Shown: piece by piece, positions 21,404 to 33,740 of the stretch | Layout: each line of letters begins with the position of its first letter | Position numbering within the stretch: position 1 is the stretch's first letter | Source: Polyporus tsugae | Lineage: Eukaryota; Basidiomycota; Agaricomycetes; Polyporales; Polyporaceae | Reading direction: 5' to 3' | Assembly (NCBI GenBank): GCA_024305745.1 | Contig: JAHRBS010000004.1 | Coordinates: 2,666,001 to 2,730,000 of the forward strand | Length of the DNA stretch: 64,000 nucleotides | The notes under the pieces: generated by a model | Database searches by the model: none | Told to the model about the DNA's origin: nothing | What the model saw: the letters and a program-made list of their open reading frames with translations, nothing else | Program-made: the position numbers and the translations under genes

Positions 21404-23898
21404 TCAATGTATGCCTGCAGCCGAGACCTCATCCTCAATTTTCCACCTCCCAACTTCTGCCATCGCTTCGGCATCGCCGCTAAGTAACTCCGCAGAGTTC
21501 AACAATTGTCCGACCATTATCCACGGGTCCCTCCCTCCCCCGTACCGCAAGATTTCGGTTTTGTACTTCTCCCCAACAGCGCGGTTCAACGGGTCTTCTG
21601 AGAACAGTTTGCGCCAAACGCGGGACGCAACTGCACGATCGAATAGGTACGAATAGTAAGTAGCACCATACCCGAACAAGTGTCCGAATTGTGTTTGCCA
21701 TGAGGTGCCGTGAACGTGCGGAACGATGCCCTTCGTCCTGTATAGTGTAGTTAGAGCGTCGGTGGAATCGAAACCTGGGATGACAACGTTCGGAGAATGA
21801 TAGATCTGGTCAAGCATTGCGAGAAGGATCTGGGTGTGGGTGTCGATGGAGCGGCATGGATCTTCATGATGGGTGCCAGGTTGACGTATTGCGAGGGAAC
21901 CGTCATGAACAAACAGGGACAGGACGGCAGTGGAGTTCAGGAAGTGTTCCATGAGGATCGAGGGAAGCTCCACAAAGTCGGTAGCACAGCGTGTGCCGGA
22001 AACATTCTGATATTCGGTGCGCCCAATCATAGCTATGGAAGGATCGACGTCAATGCTATGAATTGAGTAATAAATATATACGCTTACAATGCATGGCATG
22101 CCCCATCTCATGGAATAACGTCTGAACTTCGTGCCACTCAAGAATAGTTGGCCCCCGCCCAAGACCCGGTCGGATGAACTCACAGAGGAGAACAACGACT
22201 GGTAGTTGATATGTAACGTTCTGATCGGGAAGCCGGGATTGTCGGCCAGCCTCAAAGTTCTGTGAAAGACGGATGATAGCACCGTCTTTCTCGTCGGCAT
22301 TCATCAAGTCTCCCTCTACATTATCATCGTCCGTCCGTCTTGAGCAACGTACAGTGTAATGCGCAGCGCCGCTAGCCTTTCCCACACGCGCGAAAAGGTC
22401 AGCATAAATCCAACCGAGGACACCGCGCTCTTCATCGACAACCTCGAGCTTCCGAACGTCCTTGTGCCAGACCTCTCCGGAAGTAACTTCAGAGAGTCGT
22501 AACGAGATGCCATATAATGATCGGAATAGTCGCGAGAGGGCCATGAAGACTGTGCCGAGGGTGAGTGGAGGAAGGGGGACTGGAGGCACGGGAGGTTCTG
22601 GAGGACAATAGTAGTCACGGTCCCATGCTTGAATGGCAGGATATGGTGGCGTATTCAGATGTGCTTGTTTTCGCACACTGAGCGCGCGCAGAGCTCGTCG
22701 GGCGTAAGGCTTGGTGTGATCCATCAAGGCGTTCAAAAATCGTTCGACGTTCTCTATTAAGTATCGTCAGCGCCGTACTATTCGTCGAGTATGCAGACCA
22801 ACCATACCTGGACTCCTCGCCATTTTGTCTGCCAACGCCATGTGCGCAAAACTCTCCCTTCCAACCAATCGCGCAAGTTCACCGCGTGCGCACAAGAGGC
22901 GTTCGAGGAGCGCTACCTGCTCAGGCGTACTGGAATTTGCCGCCATGTACACCTTCCTCCGTGGCTCCTCGGCGGGGGCAGATCGCATGATCATTTGGCC
23001 CTGGAGAGAACCAGGGTATACGAGAAGATCTCGTTTGGTGACCTGAGCTTGGAGACGAAGTCTCGCGCCCATGCCTAGATCTTTGACGCCCTCCAGCTCC
23101 GACCACTGGATGCGGGCGGGAGGACGCGGCGCCGTGGCCTCATTCAGAAACTGTCGACCAAGCACAAGGATTTCGGTGGAAAGGGTGACAAAACGCTCAC
23201 GCTCCGCTGGAGGTAGGTCTATGCCGGACTTCTCAAAGTCGCGCCAAAATATGAGCGCGGTTTGGAGTGCTTCGGGACTGAGGACCTTGACGACTTCATC
23301 GTGAGCCAAAACGTCGCGCAAAACCTACGCACATAATTCGCTTTAGTTCAGATGACTCAAGATAAACATGCGTAATGCGCACTTCATACAGGCCAACATT
23401 GGTATTGAGAACATTCATGAACTCGCACAGCTTCTCGTACACTTCATCGGCACTCTGGATCCACGCCTGGTCCGGATGCGCGTTCCTCAACAGCTCCGCG
23501 AGATCAATGACGCCGCACAGCATGTCGCTCAGCCTATCCAAGTTCTTCACGACCCTGAACAGCTCGTCCCGCGACTCCCGCGCCCTCAGAATCCGGTCCG
23601 TCAGCAGTTGCGCGCGGCGAAGCGTAGAGTCGGCGAGGGCGACGAAGGCGGATGGGGTGGTGAGCATGTGGTGTCCGAAAAGGCCGGTCGGCGAGGCGAG
23701 TTTCTGTGGGGCATAAGGCTGGTCGAAGAAGGCTATGAGGTCCGTGTCATCGACGGAAGCTGGCTGGATGGCGGAGGTGGTGGCTGCTCGCGTAACGGCG
23801 GCATCCCTGCCCAGCCGTCCCGCCCTGAGACAACCGCAGGAGCGAAGCGGTGGTTTGGCGGCCGTGAAGAGAGCATTCTTGGCCACCCGAGCGAGCAT
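21404..23898 (-). CDS. MIP: Mitochondrial intermediate peptidase
   Basis: Four exons: 23898-23383, 23324-22808, 22753-22088 and 22032-21404, giving 775 aa, a normal length for the family. The enzyme is an M3-family zinc metallopeptidase that removes octapeptides from imported matrix proteins. The zinc site [18 protein letters not shown] is split by the third intron after HAMH. The conserved [20 protein letters not shown] and, further on, [16 protein letters not shown] also fit M3 peptidases. The N-terminus ([19 protein letters not shown]) is Arg/Ala-rich and free of acids, as expected for a mitochondrial presequence. MIP next to the HD genes is one of the best conserved linkages in mushroom genomes. 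Its 3' end faces HD2 (207 bp apart). Confidence 0.96.
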
Positions 23899-24349
23899 TC
23901 AGCGAAAGAGGGGGAACGAGGACAGGGAGCAAGGGAGCCGGAAAGGAGACGCAGAAAACCGTGACCGCTGCTTTCTTGCAAACTCGATCGAACCACGGCA
24001 ATGTCCGGCTGCGCCAGGACATGCCGTCAAACGCCGAACTTCTCATTTGCCATTCAATATTCTTGGCCACACAGATTTTGACACGCTCTCGCTGCGCACT
24101 ACGAAACAGCAAATAATTCGATTCGACATCGGGTGTTGTGTAATACTATCAAGGGTCTATACGAACTTGCGATTAGGAGGGAGGTACGTAGTGGCGACGT
24201 GATGGTGCGTAGGCAGCGAAATGTAACGGTAGAAATGGTCCGAGCCATGAGAATGCGTTGGCGATAGGACGTTAACTAGTGCGATGATGGGATATGTGGG
24301 GCTTGAGGGGAAATAAACAAGATAGAACACACATACGATAGCTGAGAGA
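23899..24349. other. Intergenic upstream of MIP
   Basis: 451 bp holding the MIP promoter and the 3' end of the next minus-strand gene. Nothing else is seen. Confidence 0.5.
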
Positions 24350-26542
24350 TCAGGACTCGTCCATGCTGGATGCCGGTGATAGACCACCTCCAATACTCTT
24401 TTCGTAGAGCTCGTCGGCGTTCGAACCCGATGCGGAGGGTGTCGTTGAAGGGTATCGTACGCCATTACCACTAGGTCCGTCCGACATGGGGTCATCCGGG
24501 TCTGCCTTGTCTCCTTCAGAGTGTGGCGCGCTGTGGGACGTTGGTGGCGGCTCAACTCCGGGTGCAGGTGCAACAGCTACGGGCTCAACGGCGTAGTACC
24601 AGAACTTGCTCTTCTTCTTCCCCGCAATAGCCTCCACAGCCGTCTCCGTGGGTTTGACGGCGGCCGCGCCGTTGATCTTAATTTTGAGGCCACTCCCGGA
24701 CTTGCCATTGGTCGGCGGTGCGTCACCGGAGTTCCCACTCACGGCACTGTCGTCTGTTCGTGCGCGCTTTGGTGGGGGTTCGTCTAGCTGCATGTCTACT
24801 GGCGCACCGAGGCGCACCGAGCGGCGCTCTCCTCTCCACTCACTCCAATCGTCCTCAGCCTGAGCACCGTTGGTCCTCGTGGATCGTCGTGTGGCTGCAG
24901 CCCCTCGCCGGGATTTCGGGTCGTCAAGGTCGTCAAACTCGCCCTGATCTTCATACTCCTCGTCCTCCTCGTCTTGCGGTTGATAGGTGTATTCGTCCTC
25001 TTCGTGCTGCATGAAGGTTCGGGATGAGCGTGCCCGCTCAGTCGGACCGGACGGCAGCACTCACGTCGCTTTCCGGATTGTTCATGTAAGCGTAGTCCGG
25101 ACGGGTTGTTCGCCGACGGGTGCGAGTTTCTCGCAACTCCGCCGATGCGATAAGCAGATTTCGCTGCTGGATCTTGCGCTGGACACGTTGGATTCGCTGC
25201 ACCGGTGCCTCCATCAGTCACGTGTAACACAGATGCTGCCAACCTCCTCCTAGCCGTGGCCAAAAAGGTTCCAGGGCAAGCTAGGAAGCGGCACTGTCCA
25301 AAAACGCTTAGAGCAAAATAAACTCACCGCTAATTCGTTGTCAATGACTTCTACTCTGTCCTGGAGCGTTTTGAGCAAAGCGAGGTGGGCGGTCTCGAGT
25401 TTCGACCGCTTCTGACCCGCTTTGCCTTCAGGAGGTGCGGCCTGCTTTACCTTCTCCAAAATGGCCATGTATTCGTCTCGTGTGGAGGCAACGGTCTGGA
25501 ACGTCGCGGTAATCTTCCACGGGTTTGTAGACATGTAGACTCTCGGCGAATCTGACGCGATGAAGGTTGGGTCAGTAACGTGCTCCTACAAACACTGGTC
25601 AATTTTAGAAGCCGCAAAGTGCCGACAGTCCGATACGATCCTGCAGCCGCATGAACGGCAAACACTTGCAAATACAAAAATGCAAAGGAAACGCTTCGAA
25701 ACGTACCGTCTACAATCCAGTAACGCTTTCGTTCCTTGTCCTGGCCTAGAGGGATCAGCTGTAATTGCTCTTGACTATGTGGGTCGCCGGGAGGTGGAGG
25801 GAGTGATGGCGTCTCAGTCTTCTTGTGCTTGTTGTGGACGACCCCCCAAGCGCGGTCAATAATCGCCTTTATCTCCTGACTGTGGCACAGTTGCAATTCC
25901 ACCAATTGCCGCAGAACTTTGAGCTGTGTGAAGGGTGGGGGTGGATGAAACGTTGTAAAGGGACGTCGGAAAATTATTGTGACGCACCTTCGTGTCCCAA
26001 TTTGCAGCGAAGAAGCTCCCCTCGACCTCCTGGAATGGGTCCACATTTGCCTTCAACGCCTCATCCCAGAAAACACTCCTTTCCGAGGTCTTGAAGTACT
26101 CCTGCAGCAACGCCGCGACAGTGGACGTAATGACATCGGAGCTGCAACGTTGGCCACGTCAGTGTAACGTGTTTTACGAGCCCGCAGGCATACTGAAACC
26201 ATGCGCACCTCAAATTACGCGTCCCCGGGCGCAGGTTGAGAACAAATCGCGAGAGGATTTGGGTCATGATAGGGTTGGGCTCGGGCGACAGCAACGCGTC
26301 TTCGAAACTGGCAATTCCACCCCGCGAACGTGAGCACACGTTGATTCACACCGGCCACGAGACAATCGGACGTACTCCATTGGCGCATGAAACCCCTCGA
26401 CCTTCGCACGCAGGTGAGTAAACCTGCAAATGAAGCCATACACAAAGAGCGATTCCCAGCGGTCCGAAGGATGCGTTGAGGTTGACGGCGGACAGACGTG
26501 TCCTTTTTTATCGAGAGCATGGTCCGGAGCAGTGACCTTCAT
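24350..26542 (-). CDS. DDT/WHIM-domain chromatin protein
   Basis: A multi-exon gene starting at the ATG 26542-26540 (MKVTAPDHALDKKGHVC). A DDT domain follows: WESLFVYGFICRFTHLRAKV, FHAPMDFEDALLSPEPNP, MTQILSRFVLNLRPG, continuing after an intron with LLQEYFKTSERSVFWDEALK. WHIM1-type elements come next (LKVLRQLVELQLCHSQEIK) and then the WHIM block IPLGQDKERKRYWIVD. Further on are NPWKITATFQTVASTRDEY, a basic helix (RVQRKIQQRNLLIASAELRE), an acidic run (EDEEYEDQGEFDDLDD) and a disordered tail ending at the TGA at 24350. DDT plus WHIM is the arrangement of ISWI-complex accessory subunits (Itc1/ACF1 group). The exact partner cannot be told from the sequence. Most splice joins are in frame; those around 25250-25330 and 25560-25690 are approximate. 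Confidence 0.78.
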
Positions 26543-26828
26543 CGTGGTTGTGGCGAGCGGAGAAGATGCATGGACGAGAGAGAGTCGAGGCGAGGCCGGA
26601 CAGGCGCGGTGTGGGGTCACGTTTATAGGGCCACCATCTTATTCCGTCATATCTAACGTACAAATACAGACCAACACCCCAGTTATCTCACTGGATAGCT
26701 AATCTCTGATTCTATCAACTAAACGCGGCGCAAACGGTATCTGAACACTCAGGAGTACAAGAACGTCATGGCGTTCCATTGAAACACAGAAGATACAAGG
26801 ACGCGACTCGTACGAGATACAGGATATG

Positions 26829-27396
26829 TCAGCCTGGTCCAACCTACACCGTTGGTTGTCAGAGTGTGCGTGACATCGGTCGTTGTAGAGGCATACCTTC
26901 GGGATATCATGGTGCTCGCTGAGGGCTTCAAGCTTTGCATTGAACTCGCTGACGCGATCCTTGTGGCTCTTGCTTGCCAACCTCGCCACCTTCTCGGCCA
27001 ACTGAGGTCCTAATGCGTTAAGATGCCGGCTAGCAGTAACATAGAACGAGGCACGCACCCGCTTCCTCTGGGTTTCCTCGAACCTCCTCTCCGCCGCGGT
27101 CTTCCTGTCGCTACCACTGCTGCTCGCAATGGTGGGAGTGCTACGCCCACTACCAGATGGCGATGCGGACTTGGCTTCCTCTTCCTTGATCGCGCGCTCC
27201 AATGCCTCCACGCGGTCCTCGTCAGGAGAAGCGGCCTTCTCCTTGTCCTTCTTGGATTTCTTCCTCCTGCATTGCTGTCAATGTATGCTACAAGGGAACG
27301 CGCCACGATACTCACTTCTTCACAATTCCACCATCCTTGACGCCCCCCTTGAGCTTGAGGGAGCCGCCCGGACGGAAGTCGTAGTCTGAGGACATC
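26829..27396 (-). CDS. FAM32A-like protein (DUF1754)
   Basis: Exon 1 (27396-27316) encodes MSSDYDFRPGGSLKLKGGVK, the family start. Further exons carry EALERAIKEEEAKSASPSG, RKTAAERRFEETQRKR and LASKSHKDRVSEFNAKLEAL. The C-terminus, after a 53-nt intron (acceptor just before GTTGGACCAGG), reads HHDIPKVGPG and stops at 26829. The DIPKVGPG ending and the KSHK-RV-EFN core are diagnostic. Human FAM32A is a nucleolar/spliceosome-associated protein, so a role in RNA processing is inherited from the family. It starts divergently from the TMEM115-like gene, with 253 bp between the start codons. Confidence 0.85.
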
Positions 27397-27649
27397 GTCC
27401 GTTGGGCGTGGGTGGTCGTTCAAGTCATGGAGAGGTGCTGTCACGCATCACGCAGTCTCGGTGACAGGCCGTGACGCGCACGCGCCGCGTCGCCAAATCC
27501 GAGGCGACGTCGCCGTCATTGACCTGCCTCAGCCTCCCCGTCGTCCTTGCAGCTCTGTTTCCCCAGTCTCGTTCTCTGCCGCCGCCTCGTACCCGTTTCC
27601 TTCTTTAGCGGCTGCACTCCTCTAGAACACTGCTGGACCGGCATCGACA

Positions 27650-28979
27650 TGGCTGTTCTTTCGCTCGCCCCATTGCAATATATTGCCTCAATACCTCCCG
27701 CGACTCGCGCCTTCACCACCGCTACCGTCGTGTTCTCATTACTCTACTACTTCCTCCTTTGGACAGGGGATGAGACTTTCTCTGCTCCATACCTCGTCCT
27801 TATCCCGGGGTCCAGCCTGTTCTATCCGTGGACATTCCTGACATCCGCGTTTGTCGAGAGTAGCATTATAGAGGTGCGTGCGTCCACATGTTCAAGTCTG
27901 CCATCAGCATTCTTACCCGCGTGCTGCAGCTCATCTTCTCCCTTATCGTTATCCCGGCATCCCTTCGCTACCTGGAACGACTATGGGGATCCATTGAGAC
28001 GGCAAAGTTCGTCGTGGTGACAATCGTTGCCTCAAATATTATCGCATTCGTGGCGAACTGGTTGGAGTATTCTGTCACCAAGATGCCTGTCTTCTTGTGT
28101 GTACTTTTTGTTCCCCACTTCACACGCTTATTGACGTTGGTGGAGGTATGGGCACCACTACCATGGGCTGATGGCGCTGCAAATCGGAGTGCTCGTTGGC
28201 TTCACGCAAATCATTCCGGAGCATCAAGTTCAGATTATGGGTGTATTCAAGGCGCGGGTCAAGGTGAGTTCTAGCCAATAGGTCGCGTACGGCCAAGTGC
28301 TTAAGTTCTTTTTCCTATCTCAAGACGTTGCCCATGGCCTACGTGACGTTCTCGACCGTCATGTGCGTCATCGGGTTCCAAGTACCCTTCATTATTATCC
28401 AGTTCGGATGGCTCGTATCCTACGTCTGGCTGCGCTTCTACAAGAAGAATGCTGGGGACACCTTAAGCGGAGGTCCGGCGTATGGGGATAGAAGCGAGAC
28501 TTTTGCGTTCGTGAGCTGGTTCCCTCCATTACTCCAGTAAGTAATGCCACCGCGCTCTGACGCAAAGCACTCCCGCTTACCTGAGTGACTCCAGTGGGCC
28601 CCTCGGCATCCTTGGCAACACTATCTATAGTGTCGCGAACAAGTTACACCTGATTCCCACTGGTGGAAACGATGTCGAAGCCGGAGGATATAGCCAGCTC
28701 CCAGGCGGTGCACGCGCGGAGGCTGAGCGAAGACGGTTGGTGTCCCCATGCGTTGATACCGATACACCTCTCACACGTCTTCTTTCCAGTGCAATGGCTT
28801 TGAAGGCACTCGACCAGCGAGTTGCAGCTGTTTCTCCTACACCACCACGAACCGCCAATGGGTCTGCTGCACCCCCTCGCCCTGGGCCGTCTTCGGTCCC
28901 GTCACCAACTATGGTACCACCTACTTCCAGCGACGGATCTTCGAAAGATATCACCGAGACCCAGTCAGAGAGTCGATGA
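27650..28979 (+). CDS. TMEM115-like Golgi membrane protein (DUF1751)
   Basis: Start MAVLSLAPLQYIASIPPATR at 27650. Hydrophobic segments follow: FTTATVVFSLLYYFLLW, PWTFLTSAFVESSIIE, FSLIVIPASLRYLERLWGS, FVVVTIVASNIIAFVANWL, GLMALQIGVLVGFTQIIPE and YVTFSTVMCVIGFQVPFIII. The LERLWGS motif and the YHG-G---G-LVGF-Q--PEH stretch are hallmarks of the rhomboid-like TMEM115/YOL107W family, which lacks the rhomboid protease dyad. The C-terminus is a cytosolic, Pro/Ser-rich tail ending at 28979. About five introns interrupt it. Human TMEM115 acts in Golgi-to-ER retrograde transport and binds the COG complex. The COG1 gene is the next gene here. Confidence 0.88.
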
Positions 28980-29287
28980 CCTACACTAGTAATGCTTTCC
29001 TCATGCTGTGATTACGCCCACCTCACCTCTTACGTATGTTTGTACGAGCGCTTAATTATCCAAAAGTCGCTTTCGACGCGTGTCAATGAACCTCCTCACA
29101 TACCTACACAAATGGCAGTGTTGCATTTACTGGCCGAGTGTGCGTCGCGGTGTATAAAATGGTGGTGGATATGGAACCTTCCCTGACCAGTAGGTCAGAC
29201 GCCCTTGCCGACACGTCGCCCCTGGGTTCTCTCTAGGCGCCTACCTGGGTGTCCTTCGCTCTCCCGGCCGTTCCTCGAACCACCTCC
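28980..29287. other. Intergenic between TMEM115-like and COG1
   Basis: 308 bp, no gene seen. It should hold the COG1 promoter. Confidence 0.5.
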
Positions 29288-32200
29288 ATGGCCCGTCGTC
29301 CGTCTGCAGGGTCAATCGCGCTCTTAACCTCCCCAGAGCTTCCTCGCCAGAATGGTCTAGCTTTCAAACGCCCGCCTCCTCTCTCCCTGGATAGCCCCAG
29401 ACGGCCCTCAGTCCGCTCTACACCCACATCTCACAAGCTAGATTCCCTGGGCAATGCCAGCGACATAGACCCAGATGACTTGTTCGTGAGGCATAGTGTC
29501 TCGGAGGTTCGAATGATCCAGCAGCGCCTAAGGTGTGTATAACTTCTGTGTACGGGGCACAGTCCAGTGAGATAGGTCGGCGTGTAGGGCGGATGCGGAC
29601 GCGAAGCAGGAGGAACTTCGTCTCATGGTTGGGTGCGTTGAAGTCTTTGCAATTGTTCTGTCAGAATGTTCAGAGGCGTCATGAAAGCGCAGGGAACGGT
29701 ACCGCGACCTCCTCCAGGCCTCTACATCTATCCTCGCCCTGGACAAGTCCTCACAACATGTCCTAGATGCTCTGGAGGAAATGCGCGACACCGTGAACGT
29801 GATTAGTCCAGTTCGCACCCCCAAACGAACAGCTACCGGAGAAGGTGTGCCGTCTTCGGTATCTTTGCATATGAAGTGTAATCTGATGCTCGGGCTGGGC
29901 TTAGACAAGCACCTGCAAGCGTTGCAGTCGTTGTCTGCGCACGTCAAGCTGCTTCTGGATGCTCCAGAACACTTATGGCGGCTTATGGAGAAGAAGTCGT
30001 ATTTGAATGCTGCATGGCTGTTCCTTCTCGCACGGGTGGTCCATCAAGCACTTTCCCAAGAGAACGATGACCGAAGTTGGCATTCATATGGCGTTGACGT
30101 CCAGGTCCGTGTTATAGCCCGTTTTCCATCAAGCCCGATAATTGATTTCCCTTTAGGAACACATACCTCTTGTGCAGCGACAATGGGACACTATCACGCC
30201 CTTCCGCTCTCAGATCTCACATAGAGCGACTCTATCTCTCCGAGAAGCGAGCAATACGCCTGGGGTACGCTGCCTTCGTCTAGTTTCACCTCTTTCCTCG
30301 CACTCAACCTTACACAGGAAGTCTGTGCAATCCTCCTCACCCTCCACCTCCTCGAGTCACGACCATTACCAGAGACGCTGTCGATATACCTCGCTCAGCG
30401 TACAAAGATGCTATCCGGCCTCCTCATCCGTAATGCATCAACCTCCGGGAACGGCTCTGCGACAGATGTCAAGCCCAATGGAAAGGTATCCCACCGGCCT
30501 CGCAAAGTCGTCCTGCGAGAAACGAAACAGAAGACCGAGGCTCTGCTAGACGCCATCTCCCGAACCGTCTCCACAGCACGGTCTATGTTCGCAAATGACA
30601 CTTCGGCAACCTCATGCCTGATGAAGCAGGCCTTGCAGTTCTTCCAGGCGCCCTCGGAGAACCCGGGGTCCCTTCCCCAAGAGTTACGACTCACGACGCA
30701 AACCCTCTTGACGACACTCCCTTCTTCGAGCCACCTCTTGTTACTTCCCCAGAGCATCCGGATGTACAAACCATACATTGATGGCGCATCTGTGATGACC
30801 CCATCCCTGCAATCGCAGTTGAGAGACAAGTTGGAGAGCTGGTTGAAGAAGATGATCCAAGAAGTTCGAGGGGCCTTTGCGGATTGGTTCGCCTCCCTGG
30901 AGACCGTGAGGGAAGTCTGGGATGTCCGTGACTTCCTCCTGACTTGGCTCAAAGGCACGCAGGGGCTGGATTCCCCCGAGAGACAAGAGCTGGAGTCCAT
31001 CATCAACACTGCTTCTCAGATCCAGGCAACGTCCGTCTGGAAGGGCGCACTAGAAGTCTTGGAGACGTCGTTCCGAGACGCGGTGGTGTCGGCGACGAAG
31101 GCACTAGAGCAGAAGCTCACCGACCATCTGTATGGTACGTCACAGCCTCAGCGTGATATCTCTGGGACTTACTGACACAGGTACAGACACTCAGCCCGTC
31201 GAACACCTCTTCTTGACGCCGCCTATCCCTACCCTGCAGACGAGCGCACAAAGCTCTGTAGCCGCCGCACAATTCTCGAAATACAGATTGGCATTGCATC
31301 AACAGCTCGCCGGTCGTACTCCTTTGTTGAATTCAACGCTGACGGCCCTGGAACGACACGCATCCGACATACAGAAGGATTTGATCGTGATGCTCAAATC
31401 CGGCGAATCCGGAAGGTATGGTGCCGGTGTTTGCGTGGGTCGCGTTGGCTGATGGGGACTGACGCATGCTTCTCGTCCTAGCGAGCTGGTTGTGAACCTC
31501 TCTTCCACTTATCGTACAGACGCAGAAGCCGTTTGCGATAACATCTGCAGTGTGCTAGAGAATACCAAAGGGAGCGAGGGTTAGTCTCCCGATTGTCGCT
31601 TCCAGTATCACTAACTCAAAAGACGTACCGGCTTCTAGATAACTCATCGTCGAGAAGTCCTGTGTTCGTCGCCAGGATCTGTCAAGAACTGTCCTCTTCC
31701 TCTGATTTCTTTGCACGAGTTGGGTGCACCTCAACAACAGCTGATGGTTTGTCATTGGAACGTTGACACCATTGAGGTCGTCTCACCTCATCCATTTACA
31801 GTGTTCCGGGAACGGCTGCGCGGCCTCCGCGCCAAACTGATGGAGAGCTGGCGGGAGCGTACTATCTCGCGGATCTTCGAAGTCAACTTTGGGGATAAAT
31901 ATCTCGGTCGAAACGTCTCGTCCTCTCAAGGTGAGAGGCATGTGACCACGGTACCTGTGGTTCGGCATATTGACGTGACATAGATGACGCCACCTCGCCC
32001 ACTCGGCCCGAGCATGCGCTCATGCAGGCACTTCTCTCATTATCTTCTGAGATGCAACAGCTAGGCGTATGCCTTGACGAAACCCGCAGGAGACAGCAAG
32101 CTGGTTCTGTGCTGCGCCGATTCATCGCTGTATACCTTGCTCGACTACCACCCGACGCTTCTGGCCCTGACGGACATCTTCAAGCTCTGTGGGACCTTGC

Positions 32201-32617
32201 CTTCTTGGAGAGGTTAGCTCAGGTTTGGGGAAAGGATACGTCAGAGACGTCGAAACGGATAGCAGCGAGTATTTCCCGTCGGCGAGATGTGAGTAGAGGA
32301 GTCGCTTGAATTTGCCAAGATCCTTATTAACCCTCGGTCAGACTATAGCAGATGCCAAGGCGGCGCCGCAGTCTGATATAACTGCATCTGCACAAGAGTA
32401 CCTCTCGAGGACGCAAATCCTCCTCGCCGGTTTACTCCCCTCCCATGCTCACCGGAGTCCTGAGCCTACAGAGTCGATGAGGAAGATGGAGAAACCGTCA
32501 ACCCTACTGCTCTATGGCACGCCGGCTGCAGGGGCTAGGTTTGAACCCGCTCTGGAACTGGTCAAACCACCTCCACGCCTCAGTCTGCTCCATGTGGGGG
32601 CCGCAACGGTCCGCTAG
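29288..32617 (+). CDS. COG1: Conserved oligomeric Golgi complex subunit 1
   Basis: Start MARRPSAGSIALLTSPELP. After a Pro/Ser-rich leader comes the COG1 signature DPDDLFVRHSVSEVRMIQQR, and in the next exon KQEELRLMVG...RYRDLLQASTSI. Helical coding sequence follows: LGLDKHLQALQSLSAHVKLL, LNAAWLFLLARVVHQAL, an EHIPLVQRQWDTITPFR exon, the long exon around 30408-31135 with a KPYIDGASVMTP segment, and WFASLETVREVWDVRDFLLT. The last exons are VLWCIAG-like helical sequence ending ...LLHVGAATVR at 32617. COG1 is part of the tethering complex for intra-Golgi retrograde vesicles. At least eight introns are present and several borders are approximate. Confidence 0.85.
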
Positions 32618-33740
32618 ACGTGCATGTACAGTAATATTTCCGGACATAATCCGCAACAACGCTTCCACGTATGCTAATTAATTCCACATTGTTCGTCAGA
32701 TCCCCCGTCGTTCCGACATCATGATGAATTAGGAACGCAGTAGTGCCCCCCACTTTCACAGTGCTTGCAGTGCCAGCCATCACGCGCGGTGAGATGATCC
32801 AACTTGTAGAGGTTCCCACTTGCAAGTGTCCCTGTTGGGCGTTGTGCACTTGTGACGCCTGGCTACGATTTGTACGTAGGAGTCTCGGTCATCTTGAACG
32901 TGTCTCGGAGTCAATCTACATTAAAGTGTGCACACTTCCTCGATCAATGCCCCGCCCCGGCCCCCCGCCTCCCCCCGCGCGACATCCAGAGCGCACGGCA
33001 CTTCACGAAAATATTCACAAAACAGCTTCAATCAGTATGAATCGCAGACGCCGATCAACGCTCAGCGCTCAGCCTTGAGAGCTTGACACCGTCCAAACAA
33101 TCCGGAGTCAACGGGAATTACGAACTTTCAACTCTGGCCGCACTTTCCCCTCGATGCGTGGTAAGCACTTAGCCAGAGCTGCCCTTCTGACATGTCAGAT
33201 CTGTGATATACACTATTCAGTTGATCCTGGGGGGCACTGCCTGCGGCGTGAGTAGGATGATCAGCATTCCCGAGAGCCAGTGTGCACCGAACCAGCGCCT
33301 TATCTGACGGGAAATCACAGGAAGGAGGCGACGCAGATCGGATTCCGGTCTTCTCGTGCTCTCTCGTTCCCTCGTACGGGGCCCTATGAGGACACCGCGT
33401 CCCGCGCCCCGCGAAGGCCCTCTGCTCCAGCACCCAGCTCAGCTTCGTCCCAGCAGCACTGGCAGCTGCTGGCCCTTGGATCAGCTCCCCCTGCCCCTGG
33501 ATCCTGGAACAAGGTACGAAGCACGGCAGGCGGGACAGGAGTTGATCTCCTGGACGAGGACAAGCCCCCGACAGATTACGAATTGCCTCGGCTACGGTCT
33601 TGGCTACAGCGACGACGGAGGTGACGACGGTAGTTGGTATCAGGCCTCATCTGGTGTAATATTATGAAAGGTACGCTGTACCCCTACCTCAGCTCGTACC
33701 GAGCTGGGATCGCCCGCTTGGATGGTGGCTGAGACCCATT
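32618..33740. other. Intergenic, about 1.1 kb
   Basis: No supported gene. A C-rich run lies near 32950-32985. The overlapping open frames at 33280-33667 (+) have no family features, though part may be a 5' leader of the gene at 33741. Confidence 0.4.

Noticed and set aside
23368..24202. Overlapping plus-strand ORFs opposite the MIP first exon
   Set aside because: Antisense shadows of the MIP coding exon and its promoter.
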